The notes beneath the pieces were generated by a model. It saw only the letters and a list, made by a program, of their open reading frames with translations, did not search any database and was not told where the DNA came from. Made by a program: the position numbers and the translations under genes. 64,000 bases of DNA from assembly GCF_021129175.1 (NCBI RefSeq), contig NZ_JAJOHV010000019.1, positions 22,622-86,621 of the forward strand. Direction: 5' to 3'. Below, in pieces: positions 27,921 to 36,958 of this stretch. The first letter of the stretch is position 1. Each line of letters opens with the position of its first letter. The stretch is from Chromobacterium piscinae (GTDB lineage Bacteria > Pseudomonadota > Gammaproteobacteria > Burkholderiales > Chromobacteriaceae).

Positions 27921-28790
27921 ATGCCCACCCAGGAAACCCTGATCCCGCTGTCCGGCTGGCGGCGCAAACTGTATATCGTCATCTACGAGGCCGACACCCG
28001 CGCCGGGCGCATTTTCGACATGGCGCTGATCGCCGCCATCCTGCTCTCCGTCGCCTGCGTGATGTTGGAAAGCGTGTCGTCGATACGCCAGCGCTACGGC
28101 ACGCTGCTGACCGTGCTCGACTGGCTGTTCACCCTCCTGTTCACCATCGAGTACGCGCTGCGGCTGATCTGCGTGCACAAGCCGATGCGCTACGTGAAGA
28201 GCTTCTTCGGCGTGATCGACCTGCTGTCCATCCTGCCGCTCTACCTCGGCCTGTTCATCCCGGAAAGCCGGTTCCTCGCCGACGTGCGCATCCTGCGCTT
28301 GCTGAGGATGTTCCGCATCCTCAAGCTCAGCCGCCACCTGGGAGAGGCGGCCCAGCTGCGCAAGGCGCTGATGGCCAGCCAGCGCAAGATCACCGTGTTC
28401 CTGGTGACCGTGGTGCTGCTGGTGATCGTGCTGGGCACGCTGATGTATGTGATAGAAGGCCCGGAGCACGGCTTCACCAGCATCCCGATCAGCATCTATT
28501 GGGCCATCGTCACGCTGACCACTGTAGGCTTCGGCGACATCACGCCGAAAACGCCGCTGGGACAGGCGTTGGCCAGCCTGGTGATGATCACCGGCTACGG
28601 CATCATCGCGGTGCCCACCGGCATCGTCAGCGCCGAGATCGCCCGCAGCTCCCCCCCCGAGCCTTCCGAAAACCGCTCCGCCACCCGGCTGTGCCCGCAT
28701 TGTTTCAGCGAGGGGCACGATTGGGACGCCCGCCACTGCAAGCACTGCGGCGGCCAGTTGCCGCGTCCGGCCAAAGGCGAGGTCAGCTAG
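27921..28790 (+). CDS. Voltage-gated potassium channel subunit with C-terminal zinc ribbon
   Basis: 289 residues with six predicted helices. S4 is recognisable by regularly spaced arginines ([17 protein letters not shown], about residues 122-138), and the pore filter by TVGFGD (about residue 198), so it is a Kv-type K+ channel of the inner membrane. Unusually, the cytoplasmic tail carries a CPHC...CKHC zinc-ribbon-like element at about residues 256-281. The gene's last four bases overlap the convergent macrodomain gene. Ligand or partner for the tail is unknown. Confidence 0.92.
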   Translation: MPTQETLIPLSGWRRKLYIVIYEADTRAGRIFDMALIAAILLSVACVMLESVSSIRQRYGTLLTVLDWLFTLLFTIEYALRLICVHKPMRYVKSFFGVIDLLSILPLYLGLFIPESRFLADVRILRLLRMFRILKLSRHLGEAAQLRKALMASQRKITVFLVTVVLLVIVLGTLMYVIEGPEHGFTSIPISIYWAIVTLTTVGFGDITPKTPLGQALASLVMITGYGIIAVPTGIVSAEIARSSPPEPSENRSATRLCPHCFSEGHDWDARHCKHCGGQLPRPAKGEVS

Positions 28791-29299
28791 GCTTCGATTG
28801 CCCGCCGGTAAGCGCCCAGCGCGCGGGCGTCGAAAGCCACCAGCCTCACTTCGCGCAGGCCATGAGGCCGGCCGGACAGCCAGGCCCTCAGCTCGCCGAC
28901 CGCCAAAATGCAGGCGGCTTCCAGCGGATAGCCGTAAACGCCGCAGCTGATCGCCGGAAACGCGATGCTGGCCACGCCGCGGCTGACGGCCAGCTCCAGG
29001 CTGTTGCGGTAGCAGGCCGCCAGCAATTCCGGCTCGCCCTCTCCCCCGCCCTGCCATACCGGCCCCACGGTGTGGATCACGTAGCGGGCGGGCAGCAGAT
29101 AGCCATCGGTCAATCGCGCCTCGCCGGTCGGACAGCCTCCCAGCAGGCGGCAGGCGGCCAGCAGGCCCGGGCCCGCCGCCTGATGAATCGCGCCGTCCAC
29201 CCCGCCGCCGCCCAGCAGGCTGTTGTTGGCGGCATTGACGATGGCGTCCACCTCCATGCTGGTGATGTCGCCCTGAACGCATCGCAGCAAATCTTCCAT
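28787..29299 (-). CDS. Macrodomain ADP-ribose hydrolase (YmdB-like)
   Basis: 170 residues forming a single macrodomain of the O-acetyl-ADP-ribose deacetylase type. The catalytic and binding motifs are [38 protein letters not shown] and [12 protein letters not shown]. It removes O-acetyl groups from, or hydrolyses, ADP-ribose derivatives and may modulate RNase III as YmdB does in E. coli. Convergent with the channel gene, four bases overlapping. AAGGAGAAGATATGG gives a strong ribosome binding site. Confidence 0.94.
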   Translation of the reverse strand: MEDLLRCVQGDITSMEVDAIVNAANNSLLGGGGVDGAIHQAAGPGLLAACRLLGGCPTGEARLTDGYLLPARYVIHTVGPVWQGGGEGEPELLAACYRNSLELAVSRGVASIAFPAISCGVYGYPLEAACILAVGELRAWLSGRPHGLREVRLVAFDARALGAYRRAIEA

Positions 29300-29741
29300 A
29301 TCTTCTCCTTTGCCTCACGGCTCGCGCCCGATCTCCGGCCGCCGGAAGCCGCCGGGTGGTATCATGGCCGCTGCCGCGATGGCGGGTTTCAATTCACGCG
29401 ATTGTCATTTATTCGACACAACAGAGACAAATCGCCTTCGGCAAATAGCAAGCGTTTACTCTGGCTGCGGCAGTGACGCAACATGCCATTGGCAATCCTA
29501 ATCGCTCCGCCGGGCGGGGAACAAGGCTGCGCCAAGCTTTGCGGCCAGCTGTGGATAACTTTGTTGATAAGCCGGTGCACAGTTAGGCTAAACCCTTGCC
29601 AAGCGCGGCTCCCACTGGTTTTTCACGCCGGGGATTGATTTTTGTAAGATATTGATTTTCTTGCGTTTTCAATCAGATATCAAACGCTACGCAGGTGGGA
29701 GGCGACCCGCGCCCCTTGAATATTTACTCCAGTGAAGCATT
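29300..29741. promoter_or_regulatory. Long gap between the macrodomain gene and xseA
   Basis: 442 bases without a credible gene. It contains a perfect DnaA box (TGTGGATAA, 29550-29558) followed by TTGTTGATAAG, and an imperfect inverted repeat at 29648-29681 (GATAT-TGATT ... AATCA-GATATC) within an AT-rich stretch. The promoters of the macrodomain gene (left) and xseA (right) must lie here. One DnaA box is not enough to suggest a replication origin. Confidence 0.5.
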
Positions 29742-31115
29742 GTGGATCACTTGACAAGATACAATTTCCCTGATCAGAGCCAGGACGTGATCAGCGTCTC
29801 CTCCCTCAACCGCATGGCGCGGGACCTGCTGGAAGCGGGCATTCCGCCAGTGTGGATAGGCGGGGAAATTTCCAACCTGACGCTGGCCGCCTCCGGCCAC
29901 GCCTACTTCTCGCTGAAGGACGGCGGCGCCCAGCTCCGCTGCGTGATGTTCCGCCACAAGCTGTCCCTGCTGCCGTTCCGGCCGCAGGAAGGCATGCAGG
30001 TGGAACTGCGCGGCCAGGTGACGCTGTACGAGGCCAGGGGCGAATTCCAGATCAATGTCGGCGAAATGCGCGCCGCCGGCCTCGGCAGGCTGTACGAAGC
30101 TTTCGAACGGCTGAAGGCGCGGCTGCAGGCCGAGGGCCTGTTCGACAATGCCCGCAAGCGCGAGCTGCCCGCGCACCCCTCGGCCATCGGCATCGTCACC
30201 TCCCCCGCCGCCGCCGCGCTGCGCGACGTGGTCAGCACGCTGCGCCGCCGCATGCCGGGCATTCCGCTGATCCTCTACCCGGCCCAGGTCCAGGGCGAGA
30301 CTTCGGCCCGGCAGATCGCCGACGCCATCCGCCAGGCCGGCGAACGCCGCGAGGTGGACGTGCTGATCGTCTGCCGCGGCGGCGGCAGTATCGAAGACTT
30401 GTGGTCGTTCAACGAGGAAATCGTCGCCCGCGCCGTCGCCGCCTGCCCGATTCCCACCGTCAGCGGCGTCGGCCACGAAACCGATTTCACCATCTGCGAC
30501 TTCGTCGCCGACCGCCGCGCCCCGACGCCGACCGCCGCGGCGGAGCTGGTGTCGCCCAACCGCGAGCACCTGGCCATTCAACTGGAGCAGACCAAACGCG
30601 CGCTGGAGCGGGCGCTGGGCCGGTTGCTGACCGACAAGGCCCAGCAGCTGGATTTCCTCGGCCGCCGCCTGACCCACCCCGGCGCCAAATTGCAAACGCA
30701 GCGCGAGCGGCTGAACACGCTGTCGCAAACACTGAGGCAACGCGTGCACGCCGCCTTCGAGCAGGGCCGCTGGCGGCTGCAGCTGGCCGGCACCCGACTC
30801 GCCCGCCACCAGCCCGATCTGGACGCAGGCAGGCAGGCGTTGCGGCAACGGCAGGACGCGCTGATCCGCGCGCGCGACCGGCTGCTGGAGCGCCGCGCCC
30901 AACGGCTGGCGCAGCTGGCCGCCACGCTGACCGCGCTCAATCCCGACGCCGTGCTGGCGCGCGGCTACGCCATCGTGCAAAAACAGGACGGCCAGGCGGT
31001 CAAGAACCCGGCCGAGCTGCTGAACCACGAAAAGGTGACGCTGCGGCTGGCCGAAGGCAGCACCGAGGCCCGCATCGAACATTCCGAAGGCGCGCAAGCC
31101 CAGCTGCCGTTTTAA
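29742..31115 (+). CDS. xseA: Exodeoxyribonuclease VII large subunit
   Basis: Large, catalytic subunit of the single-strand-specific exonuclease VII. The 457 residues begin at a GTG (29742; MDHLTRYNF), followed by the OB-fold domain (VISVSSLNRMARDLLEAG, GGEISNLTLAASGHAYFSLKD), the catalytic core (GIVTSPAAAALRDV, CRGGGSIEDLWSFNEE, SGVGHETDFTICDFVADRRAPTPTAAAE, here cut) and a coiled C-terminal half. The ribosome binding site is weak. The small subunit xseB is not in this window. Confidence 0.95.
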   Translation: MDHLTRYNFPDQSQDVISVSSLNRMARDLLEAGIPPVWIGGEISNLTLAASGHAYFSLKDGGAQLRCVMFRHKLSLLPFRPQEGMQVELRGQVTLYEARGEFQINVGEMRAAGLGRLYEAFERLKARLQAEGLFDNARKRELPAHPSAIGIVTSPAAAALRDVVSTLRRRMPGIPLILYPAQVQGETSARQIADAIRQAGERREVDVLIVCRGGGSIEDLWSFNEEIVARAVAACPIPTVSGVGHETDFTICDFVADRRAPTPTAAAELVSPNREHLAIQLEQTKRALERALGRLLTDKAQQLDFLGRRLTHPGAKLQTQRERLNTLSQTLRQRVHAAFEQGRWRLQLAGTRLARHQPDLDAGRQALRQRQDALIRARDRLLERRAQRLAQLAATLTALNPDAVLARGYAIVQKQDGQAVKNPAELLNHEKVTLRLAEGSTEARIEHSEGAQAQLPF

Positions 31116-31615
31116 GACCCGCGAAAGATCCCTGCCGGCGAAAACCTCGCGGCAAGGAGCCAGGCGCGCCATCAACGGCGCCTGGCCGCGCCTCTGGTTT
31201 TACACCGGCGCCGCGGACTATCAGCCCCATCCCGTGAAAGACGCCGCCGGCGTCTTTTTTCATTTCCGCTTCACTCTTCCGGAACGGTTTATTTCCACAG
31301 AAATAATTTGCCGATTATTTATCCAAGCGCAGCTTAAAATAATTCCCACCTTATTTTATTTCGCCGCGCCATATTCTTATCAAATCACGCGTTTGCTGAT
31401 CCAGATTAATCTTTCCAGGTTGACAGTGTCATTTTACTTTGCGATCATGCGCCGCAACAATAGCATTCAGCCGCGCAGCGCATTGATTTTAATAACTGTC
31501 CGCAACTGAATGGTTGCTGTTGACCATATAAAAATGGCGCAAGAAAAACAAACTAACCAGTTTAAGCAATACTAATAAACAGCCGCATAAAATCCATCAA
31601 CACGAGGCATTAAAC
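31116..31615 (+). promoter_or_regulatory. AT-rich leader of the peptide locus
   Basis: Besides the xseA terminator (31237-31260), this 500-base gap holds no gene. From about 31260 to 31610 it is conspicuously rich in A and T, in contrast to the GC-rich genes on both sides, and could bind H-NS-type proteins. A consensus -35 TTGACA (31420-31425) with a 17-base spacer to GATCAT (31443-31448; four of six matches) is the best sigma-70 promoter candidate for the peptide genes and would leave a 5' leader of about 160 bases. Confidence 0.4.
31237..31260 (+). terminator. Terminator of xseA
   Basis: GACGCC / GGCGTC stem extended by AAA/TTT, with a T6 tail, 120 bases past the stop codon. Confidence 0.85.
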
Positions 31616-31792
31616 ATGAAACCGAAACAAATCAATAGCGCCGCCGAATTTGAAAACCAAATCCAGCAAAGCCTGAAGCTTGCCAAAATGGTTCGATTAA
31701 ATGCGGAGGAAATAGAAATGATCAGCGGCGGCGCGCAGGAAAATCCGCCGCGCATGACGGGAAAAATCGTGCAACCGTCGGCCAGGCAATAA
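31616..31792 (+). CDS. GG-leader precursor peptide 1 (RiPP or bacteriocin-like)
   Basis: 58 residues, ATG at 31616 with GAGG eight bases ahead. Residues 1-39 form a leader that ends VRLNAEEIEMISGG, the double-glycine type with an amphipathic Leu/Ile spacing typical of peptides cleaved by C39-type peptidase exporters. The predicted core (40-58, AQENPPRMTGKIVQPSARQ) is short, polar, has three Pro and no Cys. It is a paralogue of the peptide at 32341: same leader length, GG at the same residues 38-39, and KP, SL, VRL and EIE shared. No known family is recognised, and the product has not been observed. Confidence 0.72.
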   Translation: MKPKQINSAAEFENQIQQSLKLAKMVRLNAEEIEMISGGAQENPPRMTGKIVQPSARQ

Positions 31793-31854
31793 AAGCGGCC
31801 TCCATTCCGCCCAACTGGCGGGCGAACATTCACTCAGGTGCTTCGCAAACCAAT

Positions 31855-32304
31855 ATGAACAACAACCAAACCCGGCTCTGCCCCAGTTCCACCTTCGAAG
31901 GCGATGGCAATATGGTGTTCGGCATCGTGGGAGGCAGCGCGCATCAACGCCGCGTGATCTACCTGAAGCAGATGCTGCCGGCCGCCGGGATCGATCGTTC
32001 CCGATTGGACGGCATCGCGCCGGAGGAAGTGTTCCGCACCGCCGGTCCTTGCGCCCAGACCCGTTGCGCCCATCACGACAATGCCGCCTCGCGCTGCACG
32101 CTGGCCGAGCGCGTGGTGGCCGCGGCGGACGAAGTGGTGGATCGGCTGGCCTACTGCGCGATACGGCCCCGCTGCATGTGGTGGGGCCAGCATGGCCGCG
32201 ACGCCTGCGCGCGCTGCCCGCAGGTGGTATCCATCGACCGTCTGCCGGATGACGCCATCGCCCAGGCCCGGATACCTCCCCGGCCCGCCTCCGCCGGCAA
32301 CTGA
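31855..32304 (+). CDS. Cysteine-rich protein between the two GG-leader peptides
   Basis: 149 residues with eight cysteines at 9, 66, 71, 81, 101, 107, 118 and 121. The pattern is one early Cys in LCPSSTFEGDGNMVFG, then C-x4-C-x9-C, then C-x5-C-x10-C-x2-C, with His73-His74 and WW at 109-110 between them. That number and spacing would suit metal or Fe-S binding, though I cannot name the family. There is no transmembrane segment or signal peptide, so it is probably cytoplasmic. It lies in the same direction 62 bases after peptide 1 and 36 bases before peptide 2, so a maturation or immunity role is the simplest guess. The ATG at 31855 lacks a good ribosome binding site. Confidence 0.7.
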   Translation: MNNNQTRLCPSSTFEGDGNMVFGIVGGSAHQRRVIYLKQMLPAAGIDRSRLDGIAPEEVFRTAGPCAQTRCAHHDNAASRCTLAERVVAAADEVVDRLAYCAIRPRCMWWGQHGRDACARCPQVVSIDRLPDDAIAQARIPPRPASAGN

Positions 32305-32340
32305 ATCCTCCACACCATCGCTCAGCAAAGGAAAATCGCC

Positions 32341-32532
32341 ATGAAACCAAGCCAGACGCTTCAACACGCCGACTGGGACGCCCAACTCGAGCGCAGCCTG
32401 GAAATCGCCCAAGTCGTCCGGCTGAGCGCCGACGAGATCGAATGCGTATCCGGCGGGCAAGCCAACAACGGGCCGAGCACCGGCTTCGTGCCGCGCAAGC
32501 CGCCGACAACCGGCTTCGTACCCCAGCCCTGA
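32341..32532 (+). CDS. GG-leader precursor peptide 2 (RiPP or bacteriocin-like)
   Basis: 63 residues, ATG at 32341 with AAAGGAAAATCGCC before it. The leader (1-39) ends VRLSADEIECVSGG and aligns without gaps to peptide 1. The predicted core (40-63) starts QANNGP and contains TGFVP twice (STGFVPRKPP, then TTGFVPQP), giving six Pro in 24 residues and no Cys, Ser/Thr clusters or long hydrophobic run. The only Cys lies in the leader at 35. It is the last gene before a bidirectional terminator, so the operon runs peptide 1, cysteine-rich protein, peptide 2. Confidence 0.75.
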   Translation: MKPSQTLQHADWDAQLERSLEIAQVVRLSADEIECVSGGQANNGPSTGFVPRKPPTTGFVPQP

Positions 32533-32548
32533 TCCGCCAGCCATGAAA

Positions 32549-32577
32549 AAGGCCGCTCCCTTTGGAGCGGCCTTGGC
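32549..32577. terminator. Bidirectional terminator between the peptide locus and ispH
   Basis: Perfect eleven-base arms AAGGCCGCTCC / GGAGCGGCCTT. The minus-strand reading, which ends ispH, has a T5 tail; the plus-strand reading has GGCTTTT. Confidence 0.88.
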
Positions 32578-32597
32578 TTTTACGGTGCGAACCCGCG

Positions 32598-33533
32598 TCA
32601 GGCTTGCGGACGCAGGGCCGGCGGCAGCGCGAATACCGTGCTCTCCTCCACCCCGGGCAGCTCGGTGACCTGGGTGACGTCGAACGCCTTGATGCGGTCG
32701 ATCACCGCCTGCACCAGCACTTCCGGCGCGCTGGCACCGGCGGTGACGCCGACAATGCTCTTGCCGGCGAACCATTCCGGCTCCAGCAGGCTGGCGTTGT
32801 CGACCATATAAGCGTCCACCCCCTTCAACGCCGCCACTTCGCGCAGGCGGTTGGAGTTGGAGCTATTGGGCGACCCCACCACCACCACGATGTCGCACTG
32901 GTCGGCCAGCAGCTTCACCGCGTCCTGGCGGTTCTGCGTCGCATAGCAGATATCGTCTTTTTTCGGGCTGTGGATGGCGGGGAAGCGCGCCTTCAGCGCC
33001 GCGATGATGTCGCGGGTCTCGTCCACCGACAGCGTGGTCTGGCTGACGTAAGACAGCGCATCCTCGCGCTTGACCTGCAGCGTGGCGACGTCGTCTACCG
33101 TTTGCACCAGATACATGCCGGAATCCACCTGGCCCATCGTGCCTTCCACTTCCGGGTGGCCGGCGTGGCCGATCATGATGATTTCCATGTCTGCCTTATG
33201 CATCCGCTTCACTTCGACATGCACCTTGGTCACCAGCGGACAGGTGGCGTCGAACACCGTCAGCCCCAGCGCCTCGGCCTCGGCGCGCACCGACAGCGGC
33301 ACGCCGTGGGCGGAATAGATCAGCGTGCTGCCGGCTGGAACATCCTTGAGCTCCTCGATGAACACCGCGCCCTTGCCGCGCAGATCATCCACCACGAAGC
33401 GGTTGTGCACCACCTCATGGCGCACGTAGATGGGCGCGCCGTACAGCTCGATGGCGCGCTCGACGATGGCGATGGCCCGGTCGACGCCGGCGCAGAAGCC
33501 GCGCGGGTTGGCGAGCATGATGGTCTTCGTCAT
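32598..33533 (-). CDS. ispH: 4-hydroxy-3-methylbut-2-enyl diphosphate reductase
   Basis: [4Fe-4S] enzyme of the last step of the MEP pathway, giving IPP and DMAPP. In 311 residues the three cluster cysteines are in [22 protein letters not shown] and [20 protein letters not shown] ICYATQNRQ. The start at 33533 is [17 protein letters not shown] with GAGGAAATTCTG before it. It follows lspA, in the common order ileS-lspA-ispH; the usual fkpB between them is missing. Confidence 0.97.
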   Translation of the reverse strand: MTKTIMLANPRGFCAGVDRAIAIVERAIELYGAPIYVRHEVVHNRFVVDDLRGKGAVFIEELKDVPAGSTLIYSAHGVPLSVRAEAEALGLTVFDATCPLVTKVHVEVKRMHKADMEIIMIGHAGHPEVEGTMGQVDSGMYLVQTVDDVATLQVKREDALSYVSQTTLSVDETRDIIAALKARFPAIHSPKKDDICYATQNRQDAVKLLADQCDIVVVVGSPNSSNSNRLREVAALKGVDAYMVDNASLLEPEWFAGKSIVGVTAGASAPEVLVQAVIDRIKAFDVTQVTELPGVEESTVFALPPALRPQA

Positions 33534-33628
33534 CAGAATTTCCTCAATCGAGCCGGAACCGCGTCCCGGCAGGTGCGCGAATGGCCCGCTGCGCGGGCCA
33601 TCGCCTTGCATTCACAACGGCGGCCGTC

Positions 33629-34129
33629 TCAGTTCGACGGTTTTTTCAGGCTGTCCAGCACCATCAGCGCCGCGCCAACGCAGATGAAGGAATCTGCCAG
33701 GTTGAACGCCGGGTAAAACCACTGGTTGTAGTAGTGGAGCATGATGAAATCGATTACGTGGCCATAAGCCAGGCGGTCGATCACATTGCCCAGCGCGCCG
33801 CCCATGATGAAGGCCGCGGCCAGATTCATCATGCCGGAAAAACGCCGCTTGACGATGTTCCAACCCAGCCAGCCGGACACGGCGAAGGCCAGGATGGTGA
33901 ACAGATACTTCTGCCAACCGCCGGCATCGTGCAGAAAACTGAACGCCGCGCCTGGATTGTAGACCAGGGTGAAATTGAAAAAGCCCTCCACCACCGGCCG
34001 GATTTCGCCGTACTGGAAGCGGCTGTTGAAATACAGCTTGCTGATCTGGTCTAGTACGATCACCAGGGCCGCCAACGCGAACCACTTGGGCCAGTTGCGG
34101 GCGCCGGGCATAGTCATTGCAGAATCCAT
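33629..34129 (-). CDS. lspA: Lipoprotein signal peptidase (signal peptidase II)
   Basis: Aspartic protease cleaving prolipoprotein signal peptides after lipidation. Four transmembrane helices in 166 residues. The catalytic aspartates lie in GNVIDRLAYGHVIDFI and FNLADSFI. The conserved Asn/Pro motif TLVYNPGAAFSFL follows helix 2. It ends 96 bases before ispH and begins 52 bases after the ileS stop. It would process the lipoproteins in this window (BamB, BamC, and those at 26181 and 48156). Confidence 0.97.
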   Translation of the reverse strand: MDSAMTMPGARNWPKWFALAALVIVLDQISKLYFNSRFQYGEIRPVVEGFFNFTLVYNPGAAFSFLHDAGGWQKYLFTILAFAVSGWLGWNIVKRRFSGMMNLAAAFIMGGALGNVIDRLAYGHVIDFIMLHYYNQWFYPAFNLADSFICVGAALMVLDSLKKPSN

Positions 34130-34180
34130 CTATCGGTATCCATGGGCTGGCGGGGCCGCCTGGGCGGCCCCGGCGGACGG

Positions 34181-36958
34181 TCAGGCGTGCAGACGCGGCT
34201 CGCCCTTGCCATCCAGGTTGTCGACGCAACGGCCGCAAACGGCGCCGTGTCCAGCGTGGCTGCCCACGTCGGCGCGGTAGTGCCAGCAGCGGTCGCACTT
34301 GCCGTGCGCGGACGGAGATACCCGGATGGCCAGCTCGCCGGCCTCGCGCACACCCGCCTTGGACACGATCAACACGAACTTCAGTTCCTCCCCAAGGCTG
34401 GCTAGATGGCGGGCCAGCTCGGCCGGCGCGTCGATTTCGATCTCCGCTTGCAGCGAAGAGCCCAGCTTGTCGGCGCTGCGCAGCTCCTCGATCTCCTTGT
34501 TGACTGCGACGCGCAGCTCGCGGATCGCTTGCCATTTGGCGGACAAGGCGGCCTCGCGCTCGACAGCCTGCGCCGGGAACTCATGCCAGATGTGGTACAG
34601 CGTGGACTCTTCCTCGCTGTCCACCAGCACGTTCCACGCCTCGTCGGCGGTGAAGCACAGAATGGGCGCCACCATCAGCAACAGGCTGCGGGTGATGTGA
34701 TACAAGGCGGTCTGCGCGCTGCGGCGGGCATGGCTGCCGGCCTGGGTGGTGTACAGGCGGTCCTTGATCACGTCCAGGTAGAACGCGCCCAGGTCTTCCG
34801 AGCAGTAGCCGACCACTTCCTGCACCACGTGGTGGAAGGCGTAGCGGGAGTACAGCTCGCCCACCACTTTTTCCTGCACCTCGCGGGCGCGCAGCAGCGC
34901 GTACTGGTCCAGCTCCACCATCTTGTCCAGCGGCACGGTGTGCTCCAGCGGATCGAAGTCCGACAGGTTGGACAGCAGGAAGCGGATGGTGTTGCGCAGG
35001 CGGCGGTAGCTTTCCGTGGTGCGCTTCAGAATCTCCTGCGACAGCGACATATCGCCGGAGTAGTCGGCGCTAGCGACCCACAGACGCAGGATATCGGCGC
35101 CCAGGGTGCCGCAGATCTCTTCCGGCGCGATGCCGTTGCCCTTGGACTTGGACATCTTGTAGCCCTTGTCGTCCACGGTGAAGCCGTGGGTCAAGAGCTG
35201 CTTGTACGGCGCGCGGCCGATGGTGGCGCAGCCGGTCTTCAGCGACGACTGGAACCAGCCGCGGTGCTGGTCGGAGCCTTCCAGGTACAGATCGGCCGGC
35301 CAGGCCAGCTCCGGGCGCTGCTTCAGCACCGCGAAGTGGGTGGCGCCGGAGTCGAACCACACATCCAGCGTGTCGGTCAGCTTGCGGTATTGCTCGGCCT
35401 CGTCGCCCAGCAATTCCTTGGCGTCCAGGCTGAACCAGGCTTCGATGCCCTGCTGCTCGATGCGCAGCGCCACTTCCTCCAGCAGCTGGGCGGAACGCGG
35501 ATGCAGCTCGCCCGACTCCTTGTGGATGAAGAAGGTCATCGGCACGCCCCAGTTGCGCTGGCGCGATACGCACCAGTCGGGGCTGTTCTTGATCATCGCA
35601 TCCAGACGGGCGCGGCCCCAGGCCGGGAAGAACTCGGTGGCGTCGACCGCGCGCTGGCTGATCTCGCGCAGCGTCTCGCCGCCATTGGCCTGGCGGTCCA
35701 TGCTGATGAACCATTGCGGCGTGGCGCGGAAGATGATCGGCGTCTTGTGGCGCCAGCAATGCGGATAGCTGTGCTCCAGCTTGGCCTTGTGCACCAGCGT
35801 GCCGTGCGATTCCAGCGTCTCGATCACGCGCGGGTTGGCGTCCCATACCAGCATGCCGGCGAACAGCTCGGTAGTGCTCTTGTAGCGGCCGTCGTCGGCA
35901 ACCGGGTTCGCGATAGGCAGCTTGTACTGCAGGCCGGCCTGGAAGTCTTCCAGGCCATGGGCCGGCGCGGTGTGCACCAGGCCGGTGCCGGCGTCGGTGG
36001 TGACGTGATCGCCCAGGATCACCGGCACCTGGCGGTCGTAGAACGGGTGGCGCAGCTGGATCAGCTCCAGCGCCTCGCCCTTGGCTTCGCCCAGCACCCG
36101 GTACGCTTCGACGCCATAGCGCTTCATCGCCGACTCGACCAGGTCCTTGCCCAGGATCAGCTTGCCCTTGGGGGTGTCGATCAGCTGGTAATCCAGACTG
36201 GCGCCGGCGGCGACGGCCTGATTGGCCGGCAGCGTCCATGGCGTGGTAGTCCAGATCACGGCCAGCGCGCCGGAAGCGTCGGCGTCGAAGGCGGCGGAGG
36301 CCTTGTCGGCGTCGATCACCTTGAAGCCGACGTCGATCGCCGGCGAGACCTTGTCTTCGTATTCCACTTCGGCCTCGGCCAGCGACGAGCCGCACTCGAT
36401 GCACCAGTGCACCGGCTTCTCGCCCTTGGTCAGATAGCCGTTTTCATGGATCTTGCCGAGCGTGCGGACGATGTCGGCCTCGGTCTTGAAATCCATGGTC
36501 AGATAGGGATTGTCCCAATCGCCGAGCACGCCCAGGCGGATGAAGCCCTTCTTCTGGCGCGCCACCTGCTCCTTGGCGTATTCGCGGCACAGTTCGCGGA
36601 ACTTGGCGGCGGGAATGTCCTTGCCATGCAGCTTTTCCACCATCAGCTCGATCGGCAGGCCGTGGCAGTCCCAGCCCGGCACATAGGGCGCGTCGAAGCC
36701 GGCTAGCGTCTTGGAGCGGACGATGATGTCCTTCAGCACCTTGTTGACCGCGTGGCCCAGGTGAATGTCGTTGTTGGCGTACGGCGGGCCGTCATGCAGG
36801 ATGAACTTGGGCCGGCCGGCGGACAGCTTGCGCAGCTTGTCGTAGCGCTTCTCTTCCTGCCAGCGCTTGACCCAGGCCGGTTCGCGTTTGGCCAGATCCC
36901 CGCGCATGGCGAAGGGTGTATCCAGCAGGTTTACGGTTTTACGATAATCGATGCTCAT
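34181..36958 (-). CDS. ileS: Isoleucyl-tRNA synthetase
   Basis: Class Ia synthetase of 925 residues with an editing domain. The HIGH motif appears as [12 protein letters not shown] (near residue 68), KMSKS is present (KMSKSKGNG, about residue 600), the CP1 editing region contains [11 protein letters not shown], and the C-terminal zinc finger uses CDRCWHYR and CGRCVDNL. Length and Zn tail fit the proteobacterial type 1 enzyme, which is mupirocin-sensitive. The start overlaps the ribF stop by four bases. Certain. Confidence 0.98.
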   Translation of the reverse strand: MSIDYRKTVNLLDTPFAMRGDLAKREPAWVKRWQEEKRYDKLRKLSAGRPKFILHDGPPYANNDIHLGHAVNKVLKDIIVRSKTLAGFDAPYVPGWDCHGLPIELMVEKLHGKDIPAAKFRELCREYAKEQVARQKKGFIRLGVLGDWDNPYLTMDFKTEADIVRTLGKIHENGYLTKGEKPVHWCIECGSSLAEAEVEYEDKVSPAIDVGFKVIDADKASAAFDADASGALAVIWTTTPWTLPANQAVAAGASLDYQLIDTPKGKLILGKDLVESAMKRYGVEAYRVLGEAKGEALELIQLRHPFYDRQVPVILGDHVTTDAGTGLVHTAPAHGLEDFQAGLQYKLPIANPVADDGRYKSTTELFAGMLVWDANPRVIETLESHGTLVHKAKLEHSYPHCWRHKTPIIFRATPQWFISMDRQANGGETLREISQRAVDATEFFPAWGRARLDAMIKNSPDWCVSRQRNWGVPMTFFIHKESGELHPRSAQLLEEVALRIEQQGIEAWFSLDAKELLGDEAEQYRKLTDTLDVWFDSGATHFAVLKQRPELAWPADLYLEGSDQHRGWFQSSLKTGCATIGRAPYKQLLTHGFTVDDKGYKMSKSKGNGIAPEEICGTLGADILRLWVASADYSGDMSLSQEILKRTTESYRRLRNTIRFLLSNLSDFDPLEHTVPLDKMVELDQYALLRAREVQEKVVGELYSRYAFHHVVQEVVGYCSEDLGAFYLDVIKDRLYTTQAGSHARRSAQTALYHITRSLLLMVAPILCFTADEAWNVLVDSEEESTLYHIWHEFPAQAVEREAALSAKWQAIRELRVAVNKEIEELRSADKLGSSLQAEIEIDAPAELARHLASLGEELKFVLIVSKAGVREAGELAIRVSPSAHGKCDRCWHYRADVGSHAGHGAVCGRCVDNLDGKGEPRLHA

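Noticed and set aside
29550..29580. Idea of a replication origin at the DnaA box
   Set aside because: Only one consensus DnaA box is seen, with no DnaA/DnaN gene or further box cluster nearby.
31234..31509. 91-residue plus-strand frame in the AT-rich leader of the peptide locus
   Set aside because: Starts inside the xseA terminator stem and has random hydrophobic composition; no ribosome binding site.
31697..32509. 270-residue minus-strand open frame covering the peptide locus
   Set aside because: Arg/Ser/Cys-rich with no domain and no ribosome binding site, whereas the plus-strand frames have ribosome binding sites and mutually similar products.
34406..36706. 766-residue plus-strand open frame opposite ileS
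   Set aside because: Very long, but its composition (Val, Gln, His, Arg, Ala, no domains) is that of a reverse-frame shadow of the ileS codons.
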